Below, in pieces: positions 35,500-44,376 of a DNA stretch of 47,016 bases. The notes beneath the pieces were generated by a model. The model saw only the letters and a program-made list of their open reading frames with translations. It was not told where the DNA came from and did no database searches. The translations under genes and the position numbers were made by a program. Origin of the DNA: Planctomycetota bacterium. GTDB taxonomy: Bacteria > Planctomycetota > Planctomycetia > Pirellulales > Pirellulaceae. The stretch lies in assembly GCA_024277285.1 (NCBI GenBank), contig JAJRVM010000117.1, positions 1 through 47,016 of the forward strand. Direction: 5' to 3'. The first letter of the stretch is position 1. Every line of letters starts with the position of its first letter.

Positions 35500-36135
35500 A
35501 TGAGCATCAAAGTGCTCGTTGCGGACGATCATGAAGTAGTACGGACAGGTCTTGCGCGGTTGCTGGAAGGGTCGGATATCACCATTGTTGCTGAAGCAGA
35601 AAACGGTGAGCAAGCTGTCGAACAAACGGCGAAGCACGCTCCCGACGTCGTGCTTATGGATATCCGCATGCCCGAGGGAGACGGCCTGTCAGCGTTGGAG
35701 AAAATACGGCAGGCCAACCCCGACGTGCGAATCGTCATGCTGTCGACGTATGATAACCCCACCTATGTTGCACGCAGCGTGGCACTCGGTGCGGCCGACT
35801 ACGTCCTGAAAGATTCCGGGCGCGACGAATTGATTGGCGCAATTACCCGCGCTGCCGCTGGCGAGTCGCCATCGGAAGACAGCATCCTGCGCCGCATCAA
35901 AGAGACGATGGGACGGCGTCGCGATCGGATGGACCGTAATGAGATCCCGTTGACCAACCGCGAACTGCAAGTGCTGCGCCATGTGGCGTTGGGACTAAGC
36001 AACCGAGAAATCGGCCGTTCGCTCGGCATCAGCATCGAGACCGTCAAGGAGCATGTGCAGAATATACTGCGTAAGATCGACGCTTCCGACCGGACTCAAG
36101 CCGCCGTCTGGGCAATCAAAAAAGGTCTCGTCTGA
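35500..36135 (+). CDS. NarL/FixJ family response regulator (LuxR-type HTH)
   Basis: The 211-residue product starts at ATG 35500 after TAAGGAG. The receiver domain has the acidic pair in VADDHEVV, phospho-acceptor Asp54 in VVLMDIRMPEGDG and VLKD for the Lys. A linker of about 25 residues leads to a LuxR-type DNA-binding domain (LTNRELQVLRHVALGLSNRE, IGRSLGISIETVKEHVQNIL). It should bind DNA as a dimer on phosphorylation. No kinase is adjacent. Confidence 0.95.
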   Translation: MSIKVLVADDHEVVRTGLARLLEGSDITIVAEAENGEQAVEQTAKHAPDVVLMDIRMPEGDGLSALEKIRQANPDVRIVMLSTYDNPTYVARSVALGAADYVLKDSGRDELIGAITRAAAGESPSEDSILRRIKETMGRRRDRMDRNEIPLTNRELQVLRHVALGLSNREIGRSLGISIETVKEHVQNILRKIDASDRTQAAVWAIKKGLV

Positions 36136-36188
36136 GAAGACCCGGTGGCGCTGCTCGCCGTTGCGGATGCACATGCCTGAAATCAAGA

Positions 36189-36215
36189 ACGGCCCCGCTC
36201 CTCTGGCGAGGCCGT
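36189..36215 (-). terminator. Possible hairpin terminator of xerC
   Basis: ACGGCCCCGC and GCGAGGCCGT form a 10-bp stem with one mismatch around TCCTCTG. On the minus strand it is followed by TTCTTGATTTC, a weak T-rich stretch. It overlaps the first base of the xerC stop and could also limit read-through from the convergent regulator gene. Confidence 0.5.
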
Positions 36216-37117
36216 CAGCCAGATGCTTTGGCGCGTGGATGAGCTTTCTCGTAGGCTTTTCGCAAACTGGCCGTGCTTACGTGCGTGTAGATCTGCGTGG
36301 TCACCAAGCTCTTATGGCCGAGCAATTCCTGTACGCTGCGGATGTCGGCACCGCGATCGAGCAGGTGAGTCGCGAAGCTGTGCCGGAGCGTATGGGGCGA
36401 CGTGCGAGAATCAAGCGCGGTTTGCTTGAGGTATTTGTCGAGCATCCGTGCGACGCTGCGTGTCGTGAGGCGATTGCCAAAGCGGTTCAGAAACGTCGGA
36501 CGGGGCACTTCATCGCGGCGCGCCGAACGCCGCACGCCACGCCATCGATCGATCGCCTTGAGCGCGTAACTGCCCAGAGGGGCTAAGCGTTCGCGACGTC
36601 CCTTGCCACGCACACGAACCAGCCCCGACTCGAGGTCCAAATCCTCGTCATTGATCGCCACCAATTCACTCACCCGCAAGCCGGCCGAGTACATCGTCTC
36701 GAGCATGGCCCGATCACGCAGTCCAAGCGGCTCGTCCGCCGAGGGGGCGTCGAGCAACCGGGCGATCTCGTCCGTATTCAAGAAATGAGGCAGCTTGCGA
36801 TCGGGCCGAGGATTGCGCAACGGCTTGGCCGGGTTTTGGTCGGCGAGCCCCTCACGTTGGGCAAAACGAAAAAAGCTGCGCAGCGTAGCCAAATGGCGCG
36901 CGACTGACGATTTCGCGTAGCCAGCTTCATGCAAGGCCGACACATACTGCCGCAAATCGAGCGGCGTAATCTCACTCGGCCTCGGAACCTGCTCCGTTTC
37001 GTCTGCCAGGAATTCGAGCAACGCGGTCAGGTCCTCACGATACGACTTGATCGTCATATCGGACGCGTTGCGCTCCACTTGCAAGTATCGCAAAAATCGC
37101 GTCGTGGCAGTTCGCAT
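36215..37117 (-). CDS. xerC: Tyrosine recombinase XerC-like
   Basis: The 300-residue product has the phage-integrase-type N-terminal SAM-like domain (about 1-90) and the catalytic domain with all expected residues: Arg148 (SAGLRVSEL), Lys172 (VRGKGRRER), His242 and Arg245 (PHTLRHSFATHLL), His268 (LLGHKS) and Tyr277 (TTQIYTHV). It would resolve chromosome dimers at dif together with XerD. With no neighbouring integrase cargo it looks like the housekeeping gene, although XerC cannot be told from XerD with certainty. It follows a small gene by 8 nt. Confidence 0.93.
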   Translation of the reverse strand: MRTATTRFLRYLQVERNASDMTIKSYREDLTALLEFLADETEQVPRPSEITPLDLRQYVSALHEAGYAKSSVARHLATLRSFFRFAQREGLADQNPAKPLRNPRPDRKLPHFLNTDEIARLLDAPSADEPLGLRDRAMLETMYSAGLRVSELVAINDEDLDLESGLVRVRGKGRRERLAPLGSYALKAIDRWRGVRRSARRDEVPRPTFLNRFGNRLTTRSVARMLDKYLKQTALDSRTSPHTLRHSFATHLLDRGADIRSVQELLGHKSLVTTQIYTHVSTASLRKAYEKAHPRAKASG

Positions 37118-37125
37118 GACCGGTT

Positions 37126-37398
37126 CTAGGTTTGCTCTTCGCTGCGGAGGTTGTCAGTAGAATGGGGCAATTCAAACCGCCGAGCGCGCACCGGCTCCTT
37201 GCGTTCTTTCGCCTGCTGACTCGTTTGACGTATCTTCTGACTTAACACGGCAGCATCGTACCAGGTAAAACTCAGTTCCTGATTCGAAGCATAGCGTCCC
37301 AACGTCCGCAATGTCTCGGCGCGGTTGTCGTCATCGTACAAGAAGATATATCGCTCCTTGCCCTTCACTAGTGCTAAGACGTTTATGTCCTTGGTCAC
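37126..37398 (-). CDS. Small conserved-looking hypothetical protein upstream of xerC
   Basis: The 90-residue product starts at GTG 37398 with AGAGGAGA upstream. It begins TKDINVLALVKGKERYIFLYDD and continues ETLRTLGRYASNQELSFTWYDAAVLSQKIR, ending in a basic, polar tail. The pattern of hydrophobic strands and helices suggests a small folded alpha/beta protein. It has no known domain that I recognise, though I recall near-identical-looking planctomycetal hypothetical proteins. The 8-nt gap to xerC indicates co-transcription. Confidence 0.75.
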   Translation of the reverse strand: MTKDINVLALVKGKERYIFLYDDDNRAETLRTLGRYASNQELSFTWYDAAVLSQKIRQTSQQAKERKEPVRARRFELPHSTDNLRSEEQT

Positions 37399-37458
37399 TT
37401 CGAGTGGTCTCCTCTGAGCGATCGCTTATATTCGTTGAATTGGGCGAGACCGGAATAA

Positions 37459-38568
37459 CTATCTTCTTCCGGTCCCTACGTCATATCGGCCGATTGGCCA
37501 CCGCCACACCACTCGGGTTTTGCCACTACCGCCACGGGCCGCAAGCGTTTCGGTAATATGGAGATAACAGCAAAACCGGATAAAGTCGTTGCTGCGTAGG
37601 AGATAGCTCTGCCAACCACCAATTCGGGCGTCATCGCGAAAGAAACAATAATCTTCGAGTCGCGCCGTAAGTTGGTCGTCATCCCCGTGGTAAATGCGAG
37701 TGTGAGAAATAATCGGCTCGAATTGCGGCCGATAAGGTGGCCTTTGGGAAGCTGGCGGCCGGGGAATAAATCCACGTGGATCGGGCCAATCGGCCGGCAA
37801 CTCGGGTAGCTGTCCGTCGGGTAGCTCCTCCGCGTCAGCCGGCAACTCACCCACCTGCGGTATGTCATCCCCCTGCGACGATTCGTCCGCCACCTGCGCT
37901 GCGCTAACCCGCACCACGCCGCTGGGCGTACGTGCCTCGGTTTGCGAGTCGGTGGCCGCCGGCCCATCGCGGCTGCTTGTTGCCAAATCGGGAATCTCCG
38001 GGGTCTGCGTCTCGAGTTGCTCGCGCGCAAGCGCGAATTCAGCCGCTTGCACCAACGAATCCGGAATGTACTCTTCGTCCGGAGTACCCCATGGCAGCCC
38101 ATAGCCGGGCGGGATCGGGTGAAACGAAGGATTCGCCGCAAACCAATCGACCGCTAACCCAATACGCGGCGGATAGTAGGGCGAATACTCGGTTACGGCA
38201 CCGCGAATCAGTACGTCGACACCGAGCTCGCGCGCCAACATCTGGAAATCGGTCGAGCCATCGATCTGAATTCGGTTGGCGATCAACCACTGCTTTGCCA
38301 CCCCCGGTGGCATGACCTCGAAGCCCGGTACCTTCTGTAGTTCGTTGAAATAGGCCTCAGCCACTTCGTCTTGGTTCACCGTCGGATCAGACGACAGGTT
38401 GAAGAAGGGTAAGATGGCGACGCGATGCAGTTGCGGAAAAGGGTTGTGGTACTGCGGTTGGTGCTTCACGGTCGGTATCGCCGCGCAGCCGCCACTCAAC
38501 AGCCCCACGCAGAGCAAGCCTGCTAGGAGCGAGCAGTTCAAAGGTCGGGCGGTCCGTGCAAGCATCAT
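37459..38568 (-). CDS. Putative lipoprotein with TolB/CsgG-like N-terminal domain
   Basis: This encodes about 369 residues from ATG 38568 (a second ATG is at 38565). The N-terminal hydrophobic stretch ends LLSGGCAA, a plausible though imperfect lipobox with Cys near 26. Residues about 45-150 (HRVAILPFFNLS, EVAEAYFNELQKVPGFEVMPP, ARELGVDVLIRGAVTEYSPYYPP) resemble the alpha/beta domain shared by CsgG- and GNA1162-type lipoproteins. A long Pro/Asp-rich linker follows, then a section with TRIYHGDDDQLTARLEDYCFFRDDAR. Likely periplasmic. The role is unknown. Confidence 0.72.
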   Translation of the reverse strand: MMLARTARPLNCSLLAGLLCVGLLSGGCAAIPTVKHQPQYHNPFPQLHRVAILPFFNLSSDPTVNQDEVAEAYFNELQKVPGFEVMPPGVAKQWLIANRIQIDGSTDFQMLARELGVDVLIRGAVTEYSPYYPPRIGLAVDWFAANPSFHPIPPGYGLPWGTPDEEYIPDSLVQAAEFALAREQLETQTPEIPDLATSSRDGPAATDSQTEARTPSGVVRVSAAQVADESSQGDDIPQVGELPADAEELPDGQLPELPADWPDPRGFIPRPPASQRPPYRPQFEPIISHTRIYHGDDDQLTARLEDYCFFRDDARIGGWQSYLLRSNDFIRFCCYLHITETLAARGGSGKTRVVWRWPIGRYDVGTGRR

Positions 38569-38714
38569 GAAGCTGAGCGCCAACGTGAGTGCCAAGTGGT
38601 AGTGGTAATCCCCCCCTCTACCTGCAGGCCCGCCGGCGCGCGATCGGCGCGGCACGACATGGCCCTTCGCATGGTCGGTGCAGGATTTATCGGCACAGTC
38701 GCGTAAGCTTCTTC

Positions 38715-38735
38715 ATCTTTCCTAACCGGAAAGAT
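38715..38735. other. Perfect 8-bp hairpin between the deacetylase and lipoprotein genes
   Basis: ATCTTTCC / GGAAAGAT surround the loop TAACC. It lies downstream of the bshB1-like gene and upstream of the lipoprotein gene (both minus). No T-run follows on either strand, so whether it terminates, attenuates or stabilises RNA is not clear. Confidence 0.6.
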
Positions 38736-38862
38736 TGATTATCTTCAAGCAAACGGGACACGTGTGGCGCGAACTGCTAGAAACTTGCTGATCTGCAATG
38801 GTTCGGACACCGCGTCGCCGAACGCGACTTCTGCCCACGATCTTTCTGCAACGGTCGTGGCG

Positions 38863-39552
38863 CTAGCAAAGGGTACCGAGCCCCTTGAGTCCGATCGGTT
38901 CGCGACTGGCATACGGTTCGCCGTAGCGCGTGCCGATCTGCTTGCCCCAATAGGCGGCGTCCAATTCAAATTGTTCGAGCATCGTCGGGCTCTGTGTCGG
39001 ACGTCCGGTCACGAATTGGCTCTCATAGCAGGCGATTGCCGCCTGTTTCTTCTGCCAATGGGGACTGATATCGAGAACAAATGCCGGTTGCAGTGCCAGA
39101 CGGAGGTGAACGCAGTAATAATAGTAGACTCGTTCCGGGTGATGCGGCTGACCCGGCATATCGGTATTGGAGAGTTTGGCCCAGAAGCGTGCCGCTTCGA
39201 TCAATTCGGTAGCGGCGACATGGTCAGGGTGCGCATCGACCCAGTAGGGCGCAAGCAACCATTTCGGCTTAAGTTGCCGCATTACCGCAGCCACTTGTTC
39301 ACGCGCTTGCAGAGTCCCCTGCAGGCTGCGGTTGGGCAGCCCCAGATTCTCGCGCCAATCCAGTCCGAGCAGGCAGGTCGCGGCCGCCGTTTCCTGAGCT
39401 CGGAGTGCCTTGGAACCATGTGGCGTTGGCTCGCCGTCGGTTAGATCCAACACGCCGACACGGCGCCCCTCCGATTTCAGCTGCAGGATCCAGCCGGCAG
39501 CACCCAATTCAGCATCATCCGGATGCGGCGCAATAACGAGGCAGTCAACCAC
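38863..39552 (-). CDS. bshB1: PIG-L family deacetylase, BshB1-like (bacillithiol pathway)
   Basis: The 229-residue product is a zinc-dependent LmbE/PIG-L deacetylase. The metal and catalytic motif is APHPDDAEL (8-16), and the third zinc ligand lies in DAHPDHVAA. Length, the LDLTDGEPTPHGSK segment and the RVYYYYCVH stretch match BshB1, which removes the acetyl group from GlcNAc-malate in bacillithiol synthesis. No bshA or bshC lies nearby, so the pathway is inferred. It starts at GTG 39552. Confidence 0.85.
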   Translation of the reverse strand: MVDCLVIAPHPDDAELGAAGWILQLKSEGRRVGVLDLTDGEPTPHGSKALRAQETAAATCLLGLDWRENLGLPNRSLQGTLQAREQVAAVMRQLKPKWLLAPYWVDAHPDHVAATELIEAARFWAKLSNTDMPGQPHHPERVYYYYCVHLRLALQPAFVLDISPHWQKKQAAIACYESQFVTGRPTQSPTMLEQFELDAAYWGKQIGTRYGEPYASREPIGLKGLGTLC

Positions 39553-39673
39553 GTGGCATTCTCACTTTTCTGGCAATTCGCTCTGGACGCGGGTGTCCGT
39601 TTCTGGGACCATCCGCGCCGTTTCTCTGGGCATGGTTCCCAACCCCCAACAGTATGTCACATGTGACCCTACC

Positions 39674-39910
39674 ATGAAACTTGGCAAATCAGACTGTCTT
39701 GCTGCGATCCTACTGGCCGCAACCCTGCTGCCCGCTGGGTGTGCGAAATTGACCGGGGCCGACAAGCATCCGGTTTCGAGCAATCTCCGCCCCATAGGAG
39801 CCGATTCGCGTTGGGGGCGATCGCCAACGTCCTCTTCCTCCGAGACCAAAGACTCTTTCTTCTTCAACGCGAAATCGCGCGAGATCGAAAAGAGCCTCGG
39901 CCTCCAGTGA
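39674..39910 (+). CDS. Small lipoprotein
   Basis: The 78-residue product starts at ATG 39674. A basic start (MKLGKSD) leads to a hydrophobic stretch ending LLPAGCAK, a good lipobox with Cys at about 23. The mature part is short, Ser-rich and polar, ending EIEKSLGLQ. The size and signal suggest a small membrane-attached lipoprotein of unknown role. It is divergent from the deacetylase gene, 121 nt away. Confidence 0.7.
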   Translation: MKLGKSDCLAAILLAATLLPAGCAKLTGADKHPVSSNLRPIGADSRWGRSPTSSSSETKDSFFFNAKSREIEKSLGLQ

Positions 39911-40015
39911 CGCACTGGGGTACGCCGCTCCGCAGCGTAAAACAAAGCATAGACGCCGCCCCGCCGCGTATTTAGCCTACTCCACCGTAACCATTCACCG
40001 GTTGCTCTTCTGGAT

Positions 40016-40282
40016 AGGGCTTTCGACTCGTATGCGTTGGGGAACCTCTACGCTGCGCAATTCTTCCAGCAGGCCAGGCAGGACACCGGCACACTCGACC
40101 AAGACTTTAGGCAAGGAAATTTTGCCACATTGCTCGACTGGTTGCGCAAACGTATTCATACCCACGGCCAGTGTTTTTCGGCCGATCAGTTGGTGCAGCG
40201 TGTGACAGGCCGCCCGCTGGATCACGGCCCGTTGATGCAACACTTGCATGATAAACTTAATCGCCTTTATGGAATCCGTTAG
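40016..40282 (+). pseudogene. C-terminal relic of an M32 (Taq-type) metallocarboxypeptidase
   Basis: In one plus-strand frame the sequence reads FDSYALGNLYAAQFFQQ, then LLDWLRKRIHTHGQCFSADQLV, QRVTGRPLDHGPLMQHL and LNRLYGI before a stop at 40280-40282. This matches the last 80 or so residues of M32 carboxypeptidases (LGNLYAAQ, WLR-x-x-IH-x-HG, VTG-x-PL), which normally have about 500 residues with an HExxH motif. Just upstream the homology ends and no HExxH portion exists in this window, so the gene has lost its 5' part. There is no sensible start codon or ribosome site. Confidence 0.75.
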
Positions 40283-40620
40283 CGCGTTCCCAGTGATCGT
40301 GGTGAGAAGAAATTTGGCCGCATCGACCACTCGCTCGCGGAACAAAACGAGATAACCCCGACCACCAAAGATCAGCAAGTTTAGCCGCCCAGTTGGGCCA
40401 AATCGCCGGCTCGGCAGCTTCTCTAGGCACACATGGCCCGCCCTTGGTACACTATCTTTGACAGTTACATTGCCGTCATTTTGGGGTATGAGGACCTCAC
40501 GGCAGCCGACGGAGCCGCGTGCCGGCCTTGCGAACCGCCCAGGTGATCGAGCGGAACGAGGGGTGGTGCGCTCCGATGGAGCGAAACAAAACCCATAAGT
40601 TCGGGTAATCGGAGACTACT
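40283..40620. other. Intergenic region
   Basis: This 338-bp stretch between the carboxypeptidase relic and the zinc-ribbon gene shows no convincing gene. An open frame on the minus strand (39995-40432) mostly reverses the relic. Nothing repeated is seen. Confidence 0.4.
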
Positions 40621-42093
40621 ATGACCGTGGCGTCGTGTCCTTCGTGCCAGGAAAGTGTGACCGTGCCAGTCGATGCAACGGCCGACTGCGTCGTGCGCTG
40701 CCCGCTTTGCAACGAAGAGTTCACTCTCGAGGCATTTCTGCGTCAATTACCCCCCACGCTTATCGTCTTGGACCGAGGTTCGGGTATCGACTCGGGTGTC
40801 GCTTTGAGCATCGGCTCGGGCATCGACGCACACGACGGTTCGGAATCGAGTACCGACTTGGAGGCTTCGTCGAGCAACGTGCTGGGGCCGCTGGTGGTAT
40901 CGGGCACGACGACGGACGTGGCAAGTGATTCGGTGCCCGCGTTTGATTTTACGCCCGGTTCGGCCGACGAAGAGGGTGGCGGATCAGCTCAAGGATCGCC
41001 GCGTCGCGTGCCACGGCAGCAGAAGAACCCAACGATCGAGCTGGTGAAGATCGTCGGAGGCGCTTTGCTGGCGATTCCACTGGCACAAATCATCCTCTGG
41101 TGGTTGGTTCCTGTCAGCTGGAAGCGAGATCCGTTTCATCTTGGTCCCGCAGTCAGCCGCGTTGTGCCGTGGGTGGTGCCCGCGCAGTTTAGCGATCCGA
41201 CAACGGGCGTTGTCGAGGAATCCTCGTCGATCGGCACGCAATCGCAAGACACCTCGCCGTTGAAGCACCGTCGCGCGCGATCGCGCGCGACCAGCGGGTC
41301 GGCAATGCCGCAACCCGGCTCCGGCCACGCGACGCCGAAGACGTCCGCCAAGCCCGCTGTAGACAAGGTGGCGCCGAACACAGCTCCGAAGAGACCCAAA
41401 AGGCCGAAACAGTCCAAGCAAGCCGTCACACCAAACGACAAGGCAGCAACAGGCGACGCACATTCAGCCGACCAGCCTGCAGCCCCCGCCACAGACGCCC
41501 CGACCACCGTCGTGGTGCGCGGTGTGCGCGGCGCACCGCAGTACAGTGCGGAAGAAATACATGCAGCCTTAGAGGCTGCGGTGCAAGCGAGTGTCGCCTG
41601 GGACACCAATGAGGACCAGAGCGAGACGCATCGAAAACAACTGAACGAACAGTTCTATTATGCGTTCGCACGGTTGAGCGAATCGGTAACCTACCCGCCA
41701 CCAAACGATCCTGAAACGGGCGAATTGGTGAGTGCGTTGAGCGACATGCTGGGAACGTTCGTGAAAGAACCCAAGAAACTGGCGATGATCGGCAATCAAG
41801 CCGCGGCGTGGCTCGAACAGTCAACGCGACCGCACCATGGCATCTTCATTTTCGGTACGGTCAAACGGATCAAGACGGCAGGGACACTCTATGAAACAGA
41901 ACTTGAGCTGGCAGCGCGGAAGAAACGTGTGTTGACAGTGGTCAGCCGCGTCGACCCACGGAACACGTTCGCCCCCGGGGATCGCATCCTAATGCTCGGC
42001 GCGATCGTCGACCAACCCAAACGTAATCTATTGGGATATGAAGGCAACGAGCCAATCGTCGTCATGGGCGGATTCCCCGTGCTGCTTCGGTAG
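40621..42093 (+). CDS. Zinc-ribbon membrane protein, planctomycetal type
   Basis: This 490-residue protein begins with a zinc ribbon: Cys6, Cys9, Cys27 and Cys30 (CPSC ... CPLC). A low-complexity Ser/Gly/Asp region leads to one membrane helix at about 141-164 (VGGALLAIPLAQIILWWLV). Next is a Pro/Lys/Ala-rich linker (about 200-300). The C-terminal domain (about 390-490) has strands such as GIFIFGTVKRIK and RILMLGAIVD. I recall similar zinc-ribbon-plus-helix proteins in planctomycetes. Zinc ribbon on the cytoplasmic side and soluble domain outside is an inference. Role unknown. Confidence 0.78.
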   Translation: MTVASCPSCQESVTVPVDATADCVVRCPLCNEEFTLEAFLRQLPPTLIVLDRGSGIDSGVALSIGSGIDAHDGSESSTDLEASSSNVLGPLVVSGTTTDVASDSVPAFDFTPGSADEEGGGSAQGSPRRVPRQQKNPTIELVKIVGGALLAIPLAQIILWWLVPVSWKRDPFHLGPAVSRVVPWVVPAQFSDPTTGVVEESSSIGTQSQDTSPLKHRRARSRATSGSAMPQPGSGHATPKTSAKPAVDKVAPNTAPKRPKRPKQSKQAVTPNDKAATGDAHSADQPAAPATDAPTTVVVRGVRGAPQYSAEEIHAALEAAVQASVAWDTNEDQSETHRKQLNEQFYYAFARLSESVTYPPPNDPETGELVSALSDMLGTFVKEPKKLAMIGNQAAAWLEQSTRPHHGIFIFGTVKRIKTAGTLYETELELAARKKRVLTVVSRVDPRNTFAPGDRILMLGAIVDQPKRNLLGYEGNEPIVVMGGFPVLLR

Positions 42094-42136
42094 TTGGCGC
42101 GCAACCCCACGAGGACCTTGCTGAGGAGACGACACG

Positions 42137-43195
42137 GTGAATCGTGACGCCCGACATGCCACGGAACAAGGCAGTATCACTCGCGCTGAGAAACCGGCAA
42201 CCGAAGGCAATTCACGCCGCGGCGTGCGGACGCGTTGGAAAGTCTTGTTGACGCTGGCGGTGCTGACGATCGGTGCCGGACTGGCCTACCGGGAATTCTG
42301 GCTCAAATTCCCCGTTGGCACCGGCCCAGCCGGACCGGAGGTCGAGCGAAGTGCGTTTGCCAACATTTGGAGCGACCGAAAGGTGCATGTCTTTGGAGCG
42401 GGGGACAGCATAACAGCCGGGTTGGGGGCCAAGAGGAACGACCATCGATTCTTCGACAGGTTGATCACTTGCCCTGACGATGAATTCCCCGCCATGAAGG
42501 GGGTTTGCCTCAGCGCAGTATTCCCGAACCTAACGTTTGATAACACAGCCGTATCCGGCTCCAATTCCCTCGATCATCTCGACGCATTGAAGGAACACCT
42601 GCCGACGTTTCCCGACGACACGCTGGGGATCGTCATCCTGACGACCGGCGGAAACGATTTAATCCATTGGTACGGCACGCGTCCGCCTCGCGAGGGAGCG
42701 ATGTACGGCGCCACTTTCGACCAGGCGCAACCTTGGGTTGCGTCCTACGAACGACGTCTGAACGAGATGCTCGACCTGCTTATCGAGCGGTTCCCGGGTG
42801 GCTGCCAGATTTTCATCGGCGATATCTACGATCCGACTGACGGAGTTGGTGATGCGCCGAGCGCGTATTTGCCGGCGTGGCCCGACGCGCTGAAAATACA
42901 CCGCCAGTATAACCTCATTATCCACCTCGCAGCCGAAGACCGCTCGGAAGTGCACGTGGTTCCGCTCTACAAGACGTTTCTCGGCCATGGCCTCCATTGC
43001 CGCCAGTTTTGGCGCGAGAGCTATTGCCGCCGCGATCCCACCTATTGGTACTACGGCAATATCGAAGACCCGAATGACCGCGGCCATGATGCCGTACGAC
43101 GCGCTTTTCTCAATGCGATCGTCCGCGCGCCGTTTGGCCAGAAAACCGGTCAACTCGACAACGAGAAAACGCGTCTGCCAACCGCGAAAAAATGA
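42137..43195 (+). CDS. Membrane-anchored SGNH/GDSL hydrolase
   Basis: The 352-residue product starts at GTG 42137 behind GAGGAG. A single hydrophobic anchor is at about 32-53 (VLLTLAVLTIGAGLAYREFW). The hydrolase domain shows block I GAGDSITAG with the nucleophile Ser (about 94), then the VSGSNSLDHL segment, block III TTGGNDL, and a final DRGHD that supplies the catalytic Asp-His. Such enzymes are esterases or lipases, often on acetylated sugars or lipids. It lies 43 nt after the zinc-ribbon gene on the same strand and may share its transcript. Confidence 0.88.
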   Translation: MNRDARHATEQGSITRAEKPATEGNSRRGVRTRWKVLLTLAVLTIGAGLAYREFWLKFPVGTGPAGPEVERSAFANIWSDRKVHVFGAGDSITAGLGAKRNDHRFFDRLITCPDDEFPAMKGVCLSAVFPNLTFDNTAVSGSNSLDHLDALKEHLPTFPDDTLGIVILTTGGNDLIHWYGTRPPREGAMYGATFDQAQPWVASYERRLNEMLDLLIERFPGGCQIFIGDIYDPTDGVGDAPSAYLPAWPDALKIHRQYNLIIHLAAEDRSEVHVVPLYKTFLGHGLHCRQFWRESYCRRDPTYWYYGNIEDPNDRGHDAVRRAFLNAIVRAPFGQKTGQLDNEKTRLPTAKK

Positions 43196-43335
43196 CACGC
43201 ACCGACGGTGTTTGATGCCTGACCCTACACAGCCACTGTCCCTACCGCCAAGTACAGGAACATGGCTCGTACCGGGAGACGGCAACCCAAACTCGCTAAG
43301 CCTTGGCTGGCGTGGCCCGCTTCACAAGAGCGAAC

Positions 43336-44376
43336 CTACTGGCTGCTGCCACCTTGACTCAGGTTGGCTTCCGCTGGCTCGTCGGCTGGCGGACTGACGG
43401 TCGCCGAAGCGACACAAGTCGCGGTCGCGCCCATATCCGTTTTGATGACGATGGTATGGGACACTTTGCCCGGTTTCGCGGGCGCCGTGAAGGCCAAGGG
43501 GAGAAAATGCTGTTTCTTCGAGCCTTCGGGAACCGTGAATTGGAAACAATCGCCCGGACATTCCACTCCGGTGATTTTGAACGGCTTGCTCCCGACGACG
43601 AACAGACGTTTCTTCGCCACATCTCCCGGCTTCAGGATGCCGAGGAATAGCGACGACGGGCTAACCGTCAGGGGCGACTTCACGCGTCCATCCACTGGCA
43701 ATTCGAGCGAACCATTATACGATTCGTTCGTGACGATGGAAAGCTGGTCCTGGAGGTATCCAACCGGCGCGTCACCTTTGATCCGTACGGTCATCGTGTA
43801 GGTCACACGACCAAAACTGCTCTGACGATCTTTCAACTCGACCTCGAAATGAGGATTCGCGCTGCGCACATCGACGATCTTCCAACTGGAACGGCCCGAG
43901 TAACTGATCCGCACGCTGCGCTCGGCCGGCTGACCAAACGAGACATCCCCAAACGAGACGCTGCCCGGAGTGAACAGTACGTCCGCGCGAATGTACCCAC
44001 GCACCGACAACTGCACCTCAGCGTAGAAGGGCCGATCGATCATAACCGTCAATGTGGCACTGCGACTGCCAATGAACGACTTCGTGTTGAACACCGCGCG
44101 CACGGCACCCTTTTCAAACGTCTTGAGCGTTCGCTTGGTGAGATGCGGTTCGGTGCAACCACAACTGCTGCGCACGCCGGCAATGTGCACTTCTTCCTCA
44201 AATATATTCTGGAACTCGAAGTCGTAGACCGCTTTGGCTCCCTTCGCAACGACGCCAAAATCGTGGCTCATCTTGTCATTGCACTTCAGGAACATTTTGC
44301 GTGCCCACTGCTGAGCACTCGCCGTCGGAGTGAAAACGGTCGCCAATACAATCGAAAAGACAAGCGTGCGAAACAC
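43336..44376 (-). CDS. DUF1573 domain protein, exported
   Basis: The 346-residue product starts at GTG 44376, supported by AGGGGG and a clean signal peptide (FRTLVFSIVLATVFTPTASAQQ). The first mature domain carries the DUF1573 hallmarks: HDFGVVAKGAKAVYDFEF and SSCGCTEP. An ASH/Ig-like strand pattern continues through most of the protein (SVSFGDVSFGQPAERSVRIS, LSIVTNESYNGSLELPVDGRV). A second Cys pair, CPGDC, lies at about 279-283. Planctomycetes have many such periplasmic proteins of unknown role. It is divergent from ffh. Confidence 0.88.
   Translation of the reverse strand: MFRTLVFSIVLATVFTPTASAQQWARKMFLKCNDKMSHDFGVVAKGAKAVYDFEFQNIFEEEVHIAGVRSSCGCTEPHLTKRTLKTFEKGAVRAVFNTKSFIGSRSATLTVMIDRPFYAEVQLSVRGYIRADVLFTPGSVSFGDVSFGQPAERSVRISYSGRSSWKIVDVRSANPHFEVELKDRQSSFGRVTYTMTVRIKGDAPVGYLQDQLSIVTNESYNGSLELPVDGRVKSPLTVSPSSLFLGILKPGDVAKKRLFVVGSKPFKITGVECPGDCFQFTVPEGSKKQHFLPLAFTAPAKPGKVSHTIVIKTDMGATATCVASATVSPPADEPAEANLSQGGSSQ

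Noticed and set aside
34981..35637. 218-codon minus-strand frame between the two regulators
   Set aside because: It runs into the start of the NarL-type gene on the other strand, has no motif, and lacks a ribosome site.
39995..40432. Minus-strand frame opposite the carboxypeptidase relic
   Set aside because: The plus strand shows clear protein-family similarity at the same place, so this is a shadow frame.
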